From Pyrus communis (lineage: Eukaryota > Streptophyta > Magnoliopsida > Rosales > Rosaceae), in NCBI RefSeq assembly GCF_963583255.1, contig NC_084814.1, positions 24,016,315 to 24,080,314 on the forward strand: DNA of 64,000 nucleotides, written 5' to 3'. Made by a program: the position numbers and the translations under genes. This document shows positions 11,601-23,169 of this stretch, one piece after another. Below the pieces are notes generated by a model, which was not told the DNA's origin, did not search any database, and saw only the letters and a program-made list of their open reading frames with translations. Each line of letters begins with the position of its first letter. Position 1 is the first letter of the stretch.

Positions 11601-13429
11601 TATTCTAGAAGTTTCCAATCCTTTTTTTTTTTTTGTGATTAAAAATGTAGTGATCTTACTGTATTTTTCAATCGTTCATCTTTAGCATGATGAAAACGCT
11701 TGAAAAGTACCAAAGATGCAGTTATAGTTCCCTGGACGCCAACCGACCTGCCAACGAGACTCAGGTAGCTAATTAAGCTGGAGTACTATTATGAGAACCA
11801 AAACAATCCAACTTTACCGATCCATTCAATCAGTATTTGTTTGCGTGTATAATATTAGAGTTTATTGATGATCGAGAATCCTAGCTAGAAATTGTGACCT
11901 AATGACAAAATTGTTTTTAATTGGTCCCCAAGCAGAACAGCTATCAGGAGTATTTGCAGCTGGAGACAAGAGTTGAGGTCCTCCAACAATCTCAAAGGTA
12001 GTACTGTTTGCATGCATAATTTTCATTAATAACCTTTCTCAGCTTCCAACTCGTCGGTTTGAGAGTGAACGCTCTGCGTCCTACATCGTTCTACTCCAAC
12101 GAGCTAATATCACCTAATCCTCTGTTTTATATAAAAAAAATTAAGTAGATTGATGATCGTCCTGAATTAACTAATATTGCAGAAACCTTCTTGGGGAAGA
12201 TTTGGCCACCCTGAACAAAAAGGAGCTTCAGGAGCTTGAGCATCAACTGGAGACCTCCTTGAACAAAATTAGGTCAACAAAGGTAATTAGTTAATTAACT
12301 CAAAGAGTGTTGGTTTCACCTACTGAAGCGTTTTGAAAACTGGTGGCTTAACCCTAACAAACCTGGGCCTTCACTCCTTGAGCTATATATATGCTTTTAT
12401 GCGGATAGACTGAGGGCCTGAGGCATATAAATTATATAGGTATCTTCCTATGATATTAGAATACTAGCTAGAATTGTTCATTCCAACTTACAGTTCATGG
12501 TGATGCATCTTCAAGAGATAAATGATTTTCTGATAATTTTTGTCGCCACTTGTTATTGATCAGACTCAATTTATGCTTGATCAGCTTTCTGATCTTCAAA
12601 ACAGGGTAAGTCATGAATTAATCTCTTTTTAACATCATTGATCGATACATTTTCACAATATACGCATGCATGTTTTCGCCTTTCTACGTGTGTGTGTGTA
12701 TATACATAATGTCTGGCCTTGCCTTTTGTTCTTGAGCAGGAACAAATGCTAGTTGAAGCTAACAAAGCCTTGAGGAGGAAGGTAATAAACAAATTAATGA
12801 TTATGCTTTACAAAATTAAATTTGTTTATATCTGTTTATTACTTGCAGGAATTATTCATCAAATTTGTTTAGGGTTGAAACCATTCGGCTCTTTTCTTCC
12901 AAGTATATTATTTAAATGTATGTATAATTGAACGTACAGCTGGAAGAAACAACTGAGCAAGCTCCACAATTTATAGCATGGGAAGCTGCTGGCCATGGCC
13001 ACAACAATATTCAGCAAACTTGGCTTCCTTCCAACTCAGAAGCCTTCTTCCATCCCTTGGGAGGAAACAACTCCACTTACCAAATTGGGTAACTAATTCT
13101 ACCCTTTTAAAAAATAAACTCCATTAATTATTTTTGTATTAATTAACATCACTTTCTTTTGAGAATTAATTACGACAAAATCCTTACAACTCAAGTGTTG
13201 TCTCACCCAACCTTTTGAAATTCAAATTGTGTTATTTAAAAAGTTAAGAGACACAATTTGAGCTTCCGAAAAAACAAGTGAATAAATTCACTAATCTTTT
13301 TCCTTTTCTTACTACTTTGCATAAATTCACTGGGTATGCAGATGCACCCATTTGGGTTCACATAATCGAATGAATGTTGGAAATCCGGGTCAGCATGTTA
13401 ATGGATACATTCCTGGGTGGATGCTTTGA
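8439..13429 (+). CDS. SEP4: SEPALLATA-type MIKC MADS-box transcription factor (SEP4/LOFSEP clade)
   Basis: Eight exons, 248 aa: 8439-8623, 11686-11764, 11936-11997, 12183-12282, 12564-12605, 12740-12781, 12940-13088, 13342-13429. All junctions are GT/AG and phases match. The 185-79-62-100-42-42 pattern is the usual MIKC exon plan. Residues 1-60 are the MADS domain ([20 protein letters not shown]), followed by the I and K domains with RNLLGEDL and [12 protein letters not shown], and a C-terminus ending GYIPGWML, the SEP II motif. SEP proteins are nuclear bridging factors in floral quartets. The segment [11 protein letters not shown] points to the SEP4 (AGL3/RIN/EJ2) group rather than SEP1/2 or SEP3; the exact subclade needs a tree. 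The 3.1-kb first intron is typical. A FUL-type gene lies downstream in the same direction. Confidence 0.93.
8639..8670. repeat. TA microsatellite in SEP4-type intron 1
   Basis: About 16 TA units lie just inside the first intron, followed by a CT-rich stretch. Such tracts are often length-polymorphic. Confidence 0.85.
9790..9975. repeat. Duplicated retroelement relic in SEP4-type intron 1
   Basis: Two segments of about 60 bp, beginning near 9796 and 9911, share CCAATTGGTTTTATGGT and a following ACCTCAACTTTCTT block with little change. This looks like the leftover of a small LTR or TRIM-type insertion. Confidence 0.5.
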
Positions 13430-13800
13430 CTTTGATTCTGCCTAATAATAATATCCATCGAGATATATATGTGGAGAATGAAATTTGCAAGGGATCATGT
13501 TGATCAAGCTTTTATTTTATTTTTTGTTGTGATCTGTTATTTCTCTGCAACTTGAAACAATAAGAATATATACATGTTTTGCAAGTTGAATTGACGTCAC
13601 TGAAAAACTTCTATGAAATATATGAAACTTATTTGCATAAAGTCTTACAAATATCCTTTTGATTACAGTTTGTATCTTAAATTTGTCAATTGCTAGAATT
13701 TAAAATTTTTACTTTTACATTTTACTGACGCAAAACAAACCCTTGAGTACCCAAATTTCCTTATGAAACTTTGTGTAATATCGTAATCACATTTATAAAC
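13430..13800. other. 3' flank of the SEP4-type gene
   Basis: Probable 3' untranslated region and downstream AT-rich DNA. An AATAAGAATA stretch near 13558 could serve as a polyadenylation signal. Nothing else is recognised. Confidence 0.4.
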
Positions 13801-13809
13801 CAATTAGTT

Positions 13810-13867
13810 ATTAGTCTAGTTGTACAATTTTCAAAACAATGAAAAAGTTCTCAAGTTTAAATCCTTC
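13810..13867 (+). mobile_element. SINE head-like fragment next to the U6 copy
   Basis: The segment contains TAGTCTAGTTG (box A-like) and, about 35 bp later, GTTCTCAAGTTTAAATCC (degenerate B box). It resembles the 5' head of the tRNA-derived SINEs here, but body and A tail are replaced by the antisense U6 sequence. Confidence 0.4.
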
Positions 13868-13956
13868 TTTCTCGATTTATGCGTATCATTCTTATGCAAC
13901 GGCCATACTAATCTTCTCTGTATCGTTTCAATTTTGTCGGATGTTCCCAAAAGGAC
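13868..13956 (-). pseudogene. U6 snRNA-derived pseudogene
   Basis: Read on the minus strand this is a near-complete U6 spliceosomal RNA. It opens GTCCTTTTGGGAACATCCGA and contains ACGATACAGAGAAGATTAG, with the ACAGAGA box intact, then ends ACGCATAAATCGAGAAA. It differs from functional U6 in the 5' stem and in the segment after GATTAG, where U6 has CATGGCCCCTGCGCAAGG. The plant U6 upstream element (TCCCACATCG type) and TATA box are absent in the 60 bp before it. It is therefore a retrocopy. On the plus strand it adjoins a tRNA-like SINE head at 13810-13866. Confidence 0.8.
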
Positions 13957-15005
13957 AGTTTAATCTTTGTTTCACGATGATCAAAACAATGACATATTAG
14001 GAAAAAATAATGACATAGAAAACTAAATAATGAGAAACCTTGATGATGGGCTCCCAGCCTTACTTCTGAACCCAAAGCCTTGAGAAAGCTTTACCCAATG
14101 GTCAAACTAAACTGTCGTGAAAGTAATTTAAATTGACAAGAAAAAACAGGGAGATGATTGTTTCCTACAAAAAATGAGAAATGATTTGACTTTGTGTGCA
14201 ATGGAGTACACGGCTCTAGCTACTGATCTAATCATGCATTTGCATATGCTCTAATCAATAACTTAAAATATCAAGAACATCCACGAGTCAACCTCATATT
14301 TTCTTTCCAATTTCAAAGTCCCAACTTGTAATGGTGCATGGGAACCACAGTTTTTTTGTTTTTTTTTCATGTGGTGGGAACCGTAACGATTTGGTTACAT
14401 GCTTAATTAGGAGAAGACAACTTATTTGTCCAGCGTCTTACTTAATTACAAGACATTTTCTTTTTCGGAAATTCCGATAACCTTCAACCGTCGATATCGA
14501 CATAAATTAACATGGATCCCTTCATTTACAGAAGTGCATGTCTCTTTAGTCAAACTAATGTTAACCAAAAAGTTGATCAAACGGCCGGGCATTTGTCTTC
14601 CTATCAAAAAATGGACATTTATCAATCCATCATCTTATAATGATCTGACCCTGTCTCTCACCTCTCTTATCCTAATACCTTTTTTCCTTTGGTAATTTAT
14701 CTCCCCCATAACTTAAAGAATTTTCATGTTCTCAAGTGAAATTATTTTATAGTACTATTTTTATCCTTTGTACACCCGTATTTATTTATGTCGTTTGAAT
14801 GTTCTTTGTTTTTTCGATCTAAAAATTGTAAATAAATGAGTGTGCATGAGGACAATAAATATGTGTAGAAAATCATTTTTCTTGTCTAAATGATTTTGCT
14901 ATTGGCATACACATAACTGTCGTTATAGTAGTGTAGGTGGGTTCAATTCAATTCTCTTACACTAGGGTTGGCTCCTTACAGTTCTCCACACATACGATTC
15001 ACCAA
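13957..15005. other. Intergenic DNA, no gene seen
   Basis: AT-rich sequence without a convincing ORF, RNA gene or complete transposon. Open frames here are short and show no family resemblance. Confidence 0.5.
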
Positions 15006-15166
15006 GAGAGATTATAGTCACACACCTCAAATTACTTCTCTCACACCTTTTTAATTTTTTAATATTTTCTACACACTACTAACACTTGATAGAAAAATAT
15101 TCAAAAATTGAAAAGGTGTGGGAGAAGTAATTTGGGGTGTGTGAATATAATCTCCCTTCACCAATC
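15006..15166. mobile_element. Foldback MITE (TCACACACC-type)
   Basis: The left arm, AGAGATTATAGTCACACACC, and the right arm, GGTGTGTGAATATAATCTCC, are reverse complements with few mismatches. Pairing continues inward through ATTACTTCTC/GAGAAGTAAT and ACACCTTTT/AAAAGGTGT. Total length is about 160 bp with no coding capacity. It is related in sequence style to family 2. Confidence 0.75.
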
Positions 15167-15293
15167 ACATTAATTTGCAAATATCGTTTAAAAAAGAATA
15201 CGTATTTTGAAAAACTATTGTTTATTACTTTGAATATAACCAATTCACTTATATTATCAATCCAATAACCATATGATTGAGTTAGTTAGAGGT

Positions 15294-15486
15294 TGTTAGT
15301 GAGGGTATTTGGGTCTTTTGCAATAGGCCTAATGACTATAAAAAAGGAAGTTGTAGAGATCATTTTCTGTTGAGTTGTATTCGACTATTGTGATAAATAC
15401 AGAGAGCATTTCCTTCAACTTCTTTCCTTGTTCATCTTTCTGCCATTGTTTCTTTTTTCAAGCTTTCATAGATTCATAGGTTAACA
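15294..15486 (+). repeat. Copia-type LTR, solo or truncated element
   Basis: The segment runs from TGTTAGTGAGGG to TTAACA, has a TATAAAAAAGG box in the middle, and is followed by TGGTAT, the start of an initiator-Met-type primer binding site. These are signs of a 193-bp LTR. The primer site is degenerate after six bases and no coding region or partner LTR follows. Confidence 0.55.
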
Positions 15487-15835
15487 TGGTATTTTAATGT
15501 AGTTAACAAATTATACCTGATCATCGTATTTCACCGCCTTCAAATAGTTTTTCTTGTGGTATTTTTTTCTAGGGGTTTTCATAAGTTTTTGATATATTGT
15601 GGTTGGAAGGCAGCAACATGCAGCTGCTACCAGGTTTTAGGTTTTGGAGTTGGACTGCTTTTTATTTCCTTTCCTTTTCAGTCAGAGTCTTCTCCTTACC
15701 TGATTCGGTCAATCAAGAAGGGTCAATCATGGAAAAGAAAACACAAGATACCGAACTCTTGCGGTTCAAAATGGGTTGGGCTACAGCCCACGTGAAAAAA
15801 GAAACCCTAGCTAATTTAATTAATCAACTGTTGGC

Positions 15836-15837
<2 letters not shown>

Positions 15838-15874
<37 letters not shown>
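15838..15874. repeat. GA microsatellite
   Basis: Simple GA run of about 17 units in intergenic DNA. The open frames through it are low-complexity artefacts. Confidence 0.85.
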
Positions 15875-15876
<2 letters not shown>

Positions 15877-15984
15877 AAAACAGAGCTAGAAACACACATA
15901 AAAACACTCGTACAACACCTTCCCACTGATCATATTTTCACCTTTTTCTTCGGGTTACTGTTTAAGTAGGTAGGTACTGTTGAA

Positions 15985-16587
15985 TTTTTGGATCGATGGC
16001 CCTGCAGGGCCTCATTTTGATAATATCGATACTATCTTCAACTTTATCACATGCTCTATCTGTTAGGTGTGGAGTTTTATCACAAAAGTTCTCGATATTA
16101 GTTAGAGCGATGTAATCATATTTAAACCCCATTATTTTTCTTTTCACCCACCGATGTGGGATTCCAACACTCCCCCTCACGTGTGAACCACTAAATCCTC
16201 ACGTGTAACCCCATTTAGTGGTTCACACGTGGAGATCTACACATCGGCAATTAAAACTCAGAGGTCGACTCTATGTTAAGAGTTCAAACTTGTTTTCAAT
16301 GAAACTCAAAAGCTAGCTCTCTAAATTTATCACCTGCCCAATCTGTCAGGTGTGAAGTTTTATCACAAAATGTCTCGATATTAGTTAGAGTGGGGTAATC
16401 ATATTTAAACCCCATTATTTTCTTTTCACCCCACTCTAACGACACCAATATTGTCCCTAACTTTACCACTTGTCCAATCCGTCAAGTGTGAGGTTTTACC
16501 ATAAAATACCTCGGTATTAGTTAGAATAGAGTAATCATATTTAAAGCCACCCTTGTTGATTTTCTCCACCGATGTAGGACTGCCAAC
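15985..16587 (-). mobile_element. TRIM-like element with repeated LTR segments
   Basis: On the minus strand, TGTTGGCAGTCCTACATCGG begins at 16587 and TGTTGGAATCCCACATCGG begins at 16169. Each is followed by the same TTTAAATATGATTAC, CTAACTAATA and GTGATAAA/GTGGTAAA blocks. The second is preceded by a GTGAGGGGGAG purine tract. A third partial LTR-like block sits near 16300-16435. Short LTRs, a purine tract and no coding frame fit a terminal-repeat-in-miniature element, partly rearranged. A relative is at 22800-23154. Confidence 0.6.
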
Positions 16588-16589
16588 AG

Positions 16590-17425
16590 GTACTATATAT
16601 ATCGATGATGTGCGTATTTATATACAAATGTTGTCGATTTTTGCCATGGCAGAAAATGGTTCACCAAAACAGTAACATTGCGGTGCATGTGTGTCTCTCT
16701 GTTTGTGTTTTACAGTGAAAAAAGGATTGCACCAGAACAATCAACACTGTATCACAGATTCCTCTTTCGGAGAGGTTAGTTATTACTTTAATCCCCAAAA
16801 ATGTAAAATCAATAAATAAATACATTGATGATTATAATATAGAAAAAAATGATTCACACCCCTTTTTTCCCTTCTTGCAAGCCCCTCATGAAGAAGTTAA
16901 TCTAACATTAAAATGACAGTTAATCCAACATAAAAATGACGATTAATCTAACATGTGTCATTATGCATTTTAAGTTTCTCAAATGACATTGCATAGTTTG
17001 ATTGAAATATTGTCATATTGACGTTTTTGTTTCATAGAAGTCTCTTCCCCCTCATGATATTTCATTTTTATTTTGGAAAGTAATGAAGTTTGAGAACTTC
17101 GATTTGGGTAAATACTTTTCACACCCCATTTCTCCCATCGACACACCCTTGATTATTTTAATCATTAAACTAAATAAATCAAATGAAAATCAATAGACAA
17201 AAATAAATATGAGTGTGCATAATGAAACAAAAAAAATGCATTAAAATAATTTCTTCTTTTATTTATGTGGAGTAGGCTTTGCTAAAAACTCACATGCAAC
17301 AAATACAAAAGGTAAAAGCTTGCTAGCTAGTTTCCAATCATCTTAAATATATGTCGTAGTAATAGCATCTCCAATAACGTATGCAAATGGGTCATCAGAT
17401 CCATTTTGAACCTTTGCTAAAGAAA
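16590..17425. other. Intergenic DNA, no gene seen
   Basis: AT-rich stretch. A segment near 17105-17225 (CACACCCCATTTCTCC onward) resembles foldback MITE family 2 but is too decayed to delimit. No ORF of interest. Confidence 0.4.
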
Positions 17426-17658
17426 TGAGGCTAATTTGGAAGTGTTTTTTAAAATGATTAAAAGCGTTTTTGTTGAAAATATTTTTAGAATTAATTCTTA
17501 ATAAAAAAAAATGAATTATGGAAAAGCATTTGAAGTGCTTTTGGCAAGAAGCATAACTGGTGCTTTTTGCAGAAAGCACTTCAAGTGTTTTTGAAACCCA
17601 AAAATATTTTCTCTAAATGCGTTTTTAACTATTTTAAAAACACTTCTAAATGAGCTCA
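17426..17658. mobile_element. Long foldback MITE (AAAGCACTT-type)
   Basis: The outer arms GAGGCTAATTTGGAAGTG and CACTTCTAAATGAGCTC pair. Pairing continues through AAAATGATTAAAAGCG and CGTTTTTAACTATTTT. The loop holds GAAAGCACTTCAAGTG. The same sequence style flanks the CACTA element at 49836-50637. Confidence 0.65.
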
Positions 17659-17894
17659 TTATCAAATTTTGTTAGCATGTTGGTACAGAGAATAGAATCT
17701 CTCAATCAGTTATCACTTTTTCCTTTTTATTTCTATGCAAGAGAATCTCTCACTTTCAAAATTTTGACCATTTTATTAATTTTAAAATATATGTTCATAT
17801 CACATGGTGAGTTCTAATCAAATTTACTAGCATAATGCCCCACTTTGTGTGTGATAATATCTATTTTTTAAATCAGAAGAAGAGAGGGAGAAAA

Positions 17895-19090
17895 AAGAGT
17901 AATGTGGAATGCGAGAGAGAAGTTTGTATTTTTATAGTTTATTTTTCAAATTAGAGGATATTAGGATCATATGTGGCTGTGTTTAAAAAAAAAAAAATTG
18001 TAAAATTTAGTTTATGTGAATTTTACTTAATTGCCCATGTTTATTTTGTAGTAGAAGATTAAATTATCTTTTCACTATTTTTTTATTAATAAAGAAAATT
18101 TTATTAATATGTAATTTAGATAACGATGGTAAGAAGCCTTGCATGCATCTTTCAAGTCATGGATAAAGAGTTGTTTTTCCAGTCAATTCATGGGTTGTAA
18201 AATTGGCAAGTCCATAGTCCAAATTTTAAGCGCATAGCTTAAACATTATTTGAAATAAAAAAAAGGAATTAACATTATTGTTAACTAACTTCGCCTTGTT
18301 TTACCAAGTATAGTAAATAAAATATTTTTCTTGACAGAAATATGGTAAATAGATTTATAAGTTTTTCTAGTTACGAATTATTTCCTCAAAAAAGAAGTAT
18401 TAATGCCTTAAGATATTTTACCTGCCCTTGATTTCATTTGAATTTTGGAATATGTGCAAAACTCTAGCTAGAATAGCATATATTTTAGTAAATAGAATCC
18501 ATTTTTTGAGTTAAACCCACTATCAATATTACCGCTGATAATGTGATGAGAAATTTTTGCAACCCTTACATTTATCTTTTCATTTGAACATTTTCACTTC
18601 TTCAAATAACACATGTCATTATTTTACACAAAAACAAGACATTTAATGTTTGAAATATATTTTCTATTTTTCATTATTAATTTATTGCCAAAAGATTGTT
18701 ATTTGTGTAATAAAATAACGTGCGTCACTTGAATAAGTGAAAAGTTATAAATACAAAGATTCCTAACACTTCCAATAGTTTTGCGGCTTGAGTGGCTCTT
18801 TTCTTTTATTTCCACTTGGTTTTACTCGAACAAGATTAACCTATTAGAATACATACACATGACCTCTCTGTGCACTCTTTTGGTGATTGTTATCGTAAAT
18901 AAATCTATTCACCACAATTAAAATAAATATTTAAGTGCATCTTCAATGCATCGGGAAATTTAAATTTAAATTTTATATTTGAGTCTAAATATGAGTTTAA
19001 GATTATCCAATGCATCGGAGACTTAAAATCTATATATAAGTCTCTGGGAAAGTTGAGACTCAAATATGGGTTTCTATATGACATTCGAGT
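17895..19090. repeat. Direct repeat copy B (about 1.2 kb)
   Basis: Second copy of the repeat at 1-1216, same orientation, about 17.9 kb away, with most positions identical by eye. The two copies bracket the SEP4-type gene. Similarity ends near 19090, where copy A and copy B flanks diverge. Confidence 0.8.
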
Positions 19091-20610
19091 CAAAATGTGG
19101 AGTCCGTGCCAATTAGAAAAAAAGTTATTCAACAAAGTTATGAGATTTGAGTTTTGAGTCTAATCATCTTCATTGGGCATAACCAAATTGCTAAAACTCA
19201 AATTTGAGCTTGAGTCCAATATTATTGTCTCCTTCAGGGTGTAAGTATTTAAAGATTTGAGTTGTTGCATTAATAAATAATAAAAAAAAAAGCCAAAAGA
19301 TTAAATCCACCACATTTTTAGGACTCAAAACAAGACTAGGTTTAAAATTTGAATTTTTGCAAAGATGGTTGTATTAGAAAAAAAAAAAAAAGTTTTAATA
19401 AAACATTATCGGTATTATTCATTTTTAATGAAAAATACATTTTTACTCTAAAAAATCATTACTAGTACTATTCACTTACAACATATTTTTGTCATTTTGA
19501 TTAAAATTCAAAGTTTTCAAACATTTTTTATTAGTTTTCGTTTAGAAAAATGAAAATGATGTGATATATTGACTGTGAATAGTTGAATACAACATCAGTA
19601 CGAAAAAGCTTAAGCAGAGATGATAGGACTCTGGCATACTAAAGATTAAAGCACATATAGGGTCACTCATATTAGGACAGCTAAGTTATCTGGTGGTTAA
19701 AAATGATGGATAAGGGTCCTGTTTGTGGAAATCTGATGATCAATTAATCGTATCTGTTTGTCATACATCGTGCGATCAATTTTTGTTAAGTATTATTTAC
19801 ATTTAATATAAAATAATTTATAACCGTACAATATAAGATGAACAAACATAATTGATTGATTTTTTGAATCTCCACAAAAAGAATCAGGAGAAATTTCTAT
19901 TCCAAAAAAGATAAGAAAAAAATCATTATGGTGACCTGGTGGTACCACAAATGATCATCCTGATGACCTTGTGGTGGTTATTTTTTGGGATAAAAGCTTA
20001 TCATATACTAGAATATATAGAACGTGGCAGATATATGCAAGAAAGTTTAAGCTTCTTCAAAATTTACTCATATCCAATGTAGTCTTCAAACGGATAGATA
20101 CCTTTCAGTTCTCATAATAGTAATGTTAGAATTAAAGTGACGTCGTTGTTTTAATTAAAAAAAAAAAAGTAAATATCCTTAGTAAACGAATATGGCGAAT
20201 AAAATTATCGTCCAGGCTTGTTATATAATTAGTATATAAGGGTTACAATGGGAATATTTGTTGATATTATAATATAAAATATTAAGTATAAATACATCAA
20301 CTTGCAATATTATTACACATAAACAATCGCCCGATTGTATTCCAATAACTCACACTATTCTTTTTCCTTCATATAACTCAAGTAATTAAGAAGTAATAAG
20401 ATTAATGTAATTGACAATTTTAAAATTGATCCATGGTTGTATTAAGCCAACATAAATTTCATTGGCATATATATTTTTTGTTTTTCGGTCAATAAAATGA
20501 TTTAAAAAATGCCTTCAATTTTATTTGAACTCAATACCTCCAAGTGAGAAACGTGTACCTCTACACCATACAACTACTCGTGTAACCTTTCGAGCAAAAC
20601 TGATTGGCAT
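19091..20610. other. Intergenic repeat-rich DNA
   Basis: No gene is recognised. It contains a family 1 MITE (19712-19895) and several A-runs. Many microtracts of A and T suggest old insertions. Confidence 0.4.
19712..19895. mobile_element. Foldback MITE, family 1, second copy
   Basis: Relative of 4537-4740: GGTCCTGTTTGTGGA at the left, TCCACAAAAAGAATC at the right, and the shared inner blocks GATCAATTAATCGTATC, TCATACATCGTGCG and CATAATTGATTGAT. Termini are more diverged than in the first copy. Confidence 0.65.
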
Positions 20611-20619
20611 ATATAACTA

Positions 20620-20745
20620 TTGGGTAGTACTAATTACACATTATTTTTTTACCTCTCACACACTCTTATTAATTTTTATCTTTTTATCTTCTCCAATTCA
20701 TTCGACTTGACTATCGAAAATTTAAATGGTGATAGAAATATAAAG
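20620..20745. mobile_element. Foldback MITE, family 2, copy 2
   Basis: Shares ACACACTCTTATTAAT and CCAATTCATTCGACTTGAC with the copies at 5415-5560 and 41872-42016. Arms are decayed. Confidence 0.45.
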
Positions 20746-20884
20746 ATGGTTGTAACACCAATATTACTTTTTTCTTTACCTTAAAACTCCTTATTAATTG
20801 AAGACCTTGACTGATCACTGAAACACAACCACAACCATGTATCCATGTGTGGGACAAGAAGTTTTTATAGTCTTGGAATGTAAC

Positions 20885-21890
20885 TTAGGCCTCGTTTGGC
20901 ACATTGTTAGGACATCAGATAGACTAATAATACGAAGCCGGTTGTTTGGTGCTCTTACCGGATAAATACTCACCGTACTTATAATCTAGCCCCACCTAAA
21001 TAATACGGTGGACACCCGCTAACTGTCCGCGCCAAAACGTCGGTATAATTAGTCGGCTTCATGAACTTACGCTTGTTCTTTCTCTGTTCCCTATATGGTG
21101 AATCTGTTCGCGAATCTGCTTTTGCGAAACCTACAAATTGCGAGCACATCTTGTTGCTGCTAATGCTTAGTCGTCGTGTGGTCGTCTTCTTCCTTTTCTT
21201 CTTGGATTAATTTCTATTCTGTTTGCCATTTGGGTTTCCTGGGTTTTCTCCATCACCAAGAACTAGGGTCTTTTTACTCCAGACACCAATTACATTACGA
21301 AGCTTTTACTCCTTTTTTTTTTTTTTTTTTTTTTCATGTGCATCTGAGCCTTTTGTTCTTCTGAGTTGAGGGTTTTAATCAAAGTGTAAATCTTCAACAG
21401 ATTTGATCTTAATTTTCTTTTGTTTTACCATTGTCGAGCTTTTAATCTAGTTTTTGTAGTGGTATGAGAAATTAAGAGGTTGGGTTTACAGCATTGGAAG
21501 GTTCATCAACAGGGTTTGCTGCAGGTGGGAAAGACGACGAAGAAAGGAAGACAACCTGGGTTTTGTTTTATCTTCCTTCATTTTTTTTTTTTTAAATTTT
21601 GTTGGTGCACACATTATTCTTTTTCTTTTTCTTTTTTTCTTCTTTTTTATTTTTTATTTTTTTATTTTTTTAAATTCTTGTTTGGTATTCTCCTCTTTTG
21701 TCATTTTAACACCAATTATTTTGTTAAAAATTAAAAAAAAAAATATTATTGTCCGAGGTACTATCATAAGCACAAATTAATCCGACACTGCACTGAACGT
21801 CCTATTAATTTAGTCAGTACTATCCGAGTACTATTTATTCAATCCGACTGAAATAATTAGTACAATTTGAGCTGTAAAACGAGACATTAA
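20885..21890. other. Possible DNA transposon remnant, no gene seen
   Basis: The left side begins GCCTCGTTTGGCACATTG and the right side ends TACAATTTGAGCTGTAAAACGAG. The inverted match CTCGTTT is short and I see no clean target duplication. The interior is T-rich with leader-like pyrimidine tracts around 21060-21300. It could be a decayed hAT or Mutator-type element with transduplicated sequence. Confidence 0.3.
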
Positions 21891-22380
21891 TGTATTGTTT
21901 CACGAAAAATAAAGAACATAATTTTTTTCATCTAAAAGCGACATTATTAACATGTTTACTTGAAAGATGAACATATTAATAATATTGTTTTCAAATTAAA
22001 AAATTATATTTTTTATTTTACACGTGAAATAAAATATTACGTTATGAAAACCATAAAAACTTCTTATCACACACACTCTATCTCTCTTTTCTCATATTGC
22101 ACGCCTAGTTAGCCACGTGTTTGTTTCAAGAGGAAAGTGGTGTATTTTTTAACAAAAAAAAAAAAAAAAACTTCTAAACTATATTTTTTACCAAAACAAA
22201 AATCTTCTAAAATATATTAATATAAATAATTATATAAAATATCATACAATGTTATTTTTACATTAAGACTATCTCCGGCAAAGGACTATATGCTACTTTC
22301 ATCCTAAATTCGTGTAAAGCCCGTCTCCAGCCAAGAGCTAAAATGAATATGCTAAAAAGAATCAGATATGTCATTTAGTA

Positions 22381-22540
22381 CTGCAGTCTAGTGGTATTCC
22401 TTTTCACTTGTAAGTGAGAGGTCTTAGGTTCGATTCTCGCCAAAGGTGAATTTGAACTACATTATTGCTAGCGCATGTGAGGCTTAGCCCACCGCCATCC
22501 TTAAGTGTAGAAATATTGTTTGTTAAAAAAAAAAAAAAAA
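22381..22540 (+). mobile_element. tRNA-derived SINE copy 2
   Basis: Head CAGTCTAGTGGTATTCC, then CACTTGTAAGTGAGAGGTC and a good B box, GGTTCGATTCTC. The body contains AGCCCACC and TTAAGTGTAG, and an A tail ends near 22540. Same family as 5187-5360. Confidence 0.8.
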
Positions 22541-22799
22541 ATAGTACTAGATCACTAAGTAACAAATAAATTTATATATCTATACTAGTAATTAACAAAA
22601 TTCTTCTTATTATATCTTGATGAAATAATAACGTGACTGCGTTTCAAATAAGGATAAAATGTGCTCGAGTAAGAGGATGAGCTACAAGTATATTATTTAA
22701 AAATACGAGGTCATACAAAATGTGGAAAGAAAAAAAAACCCCACCTAGTTACACAACTTACACTAGGAAATATAATCCATGATATAATGTGTAGAATTA

Positions 22800-23154
22800 T
22801 CAGAGAGACGGGCCGAAGGTTTACTTCGAACAACACCGATATTGTCCCCAACTTAGTAATTACCACATGCACAATCCGTTAGGTGTGAGGTTTTATCACA
22901 AACGGCCTCAATATTAGTTAGAGTAGAGTTATGATATTTAAACTATTACTTATATTTTACTACGGCCGATGTGGGATTCAACACATCCCCTCATGTGGGA
23001 CCCAATTAGTGGGTCACATGTGGGAGATCCACACATCAACAACCACGTGGAGCCAAGGGGACTCACTCTACACGTGGGGCCAAGGGACCCACCATCATCG
23101 TGCGAGGTCATGGGGACCCATCCATCACGTGGCAATACAATACGGACCCACTTC
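22800..23154 (-). mobile_element. TRIM-like segment (LTR, purine tract and internal part)
   Basis: On the minus strand, a non-coding segment with repeated GGGTCC and CACGTG words runs from the primer site at 23154-23169 to a purine tract, GAGGGGATG. An LTR-like start, TGTTGAATCCCACATCGG, follows at 22983. The blocks after it, CTAACTAATATTGAGG and TGTGATAAAACC, match the TRIM-like element at 15985-16587. Confidence 0.55.
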
Positions 23155-23169
23155 CTGGCTCTGATACCA
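23154..23169 (-). other. Initiator-Met tRNA-type primer binding site
   Basis: TGGTATCAGAGCCAGG follows directly after the TTTTACA end of the LTR at 23170. TGGTATCAGAGC is the standard plant Copia/TRIM minus-strand primer site. Here it lies on the outer side of what should be a 3' LTR. Confidence 0.75.

Noticed and set aside
13868..13956. Functional U6 snRNA gene
   Set aside because: Substitutions in the 5' stem and central domain and absence of the upstream sequence element and TATA box at the fixed distance.
15597..15929. 110-codon frame near 15.6-15.9 kb
   Set aside because: Its second half is translated GA microsatellite and its first half follows a Copia-type LTR; no conserved motif.
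1..19090. The 1.2-kb direct repeats as LTRs of one huge element
   Set aside because: No TG/CA ends, primer site, purine tract or target duplication at the repeat borders, and an intact eight-exon MADS gene lies between them.
20885..21890. Complete hAT or Mutator element
   Set aside because: The terminal match CTCGTTT is only seven bases and no convincing target duplication of 8 or 9 bp was found; listed only as a possible remnant.
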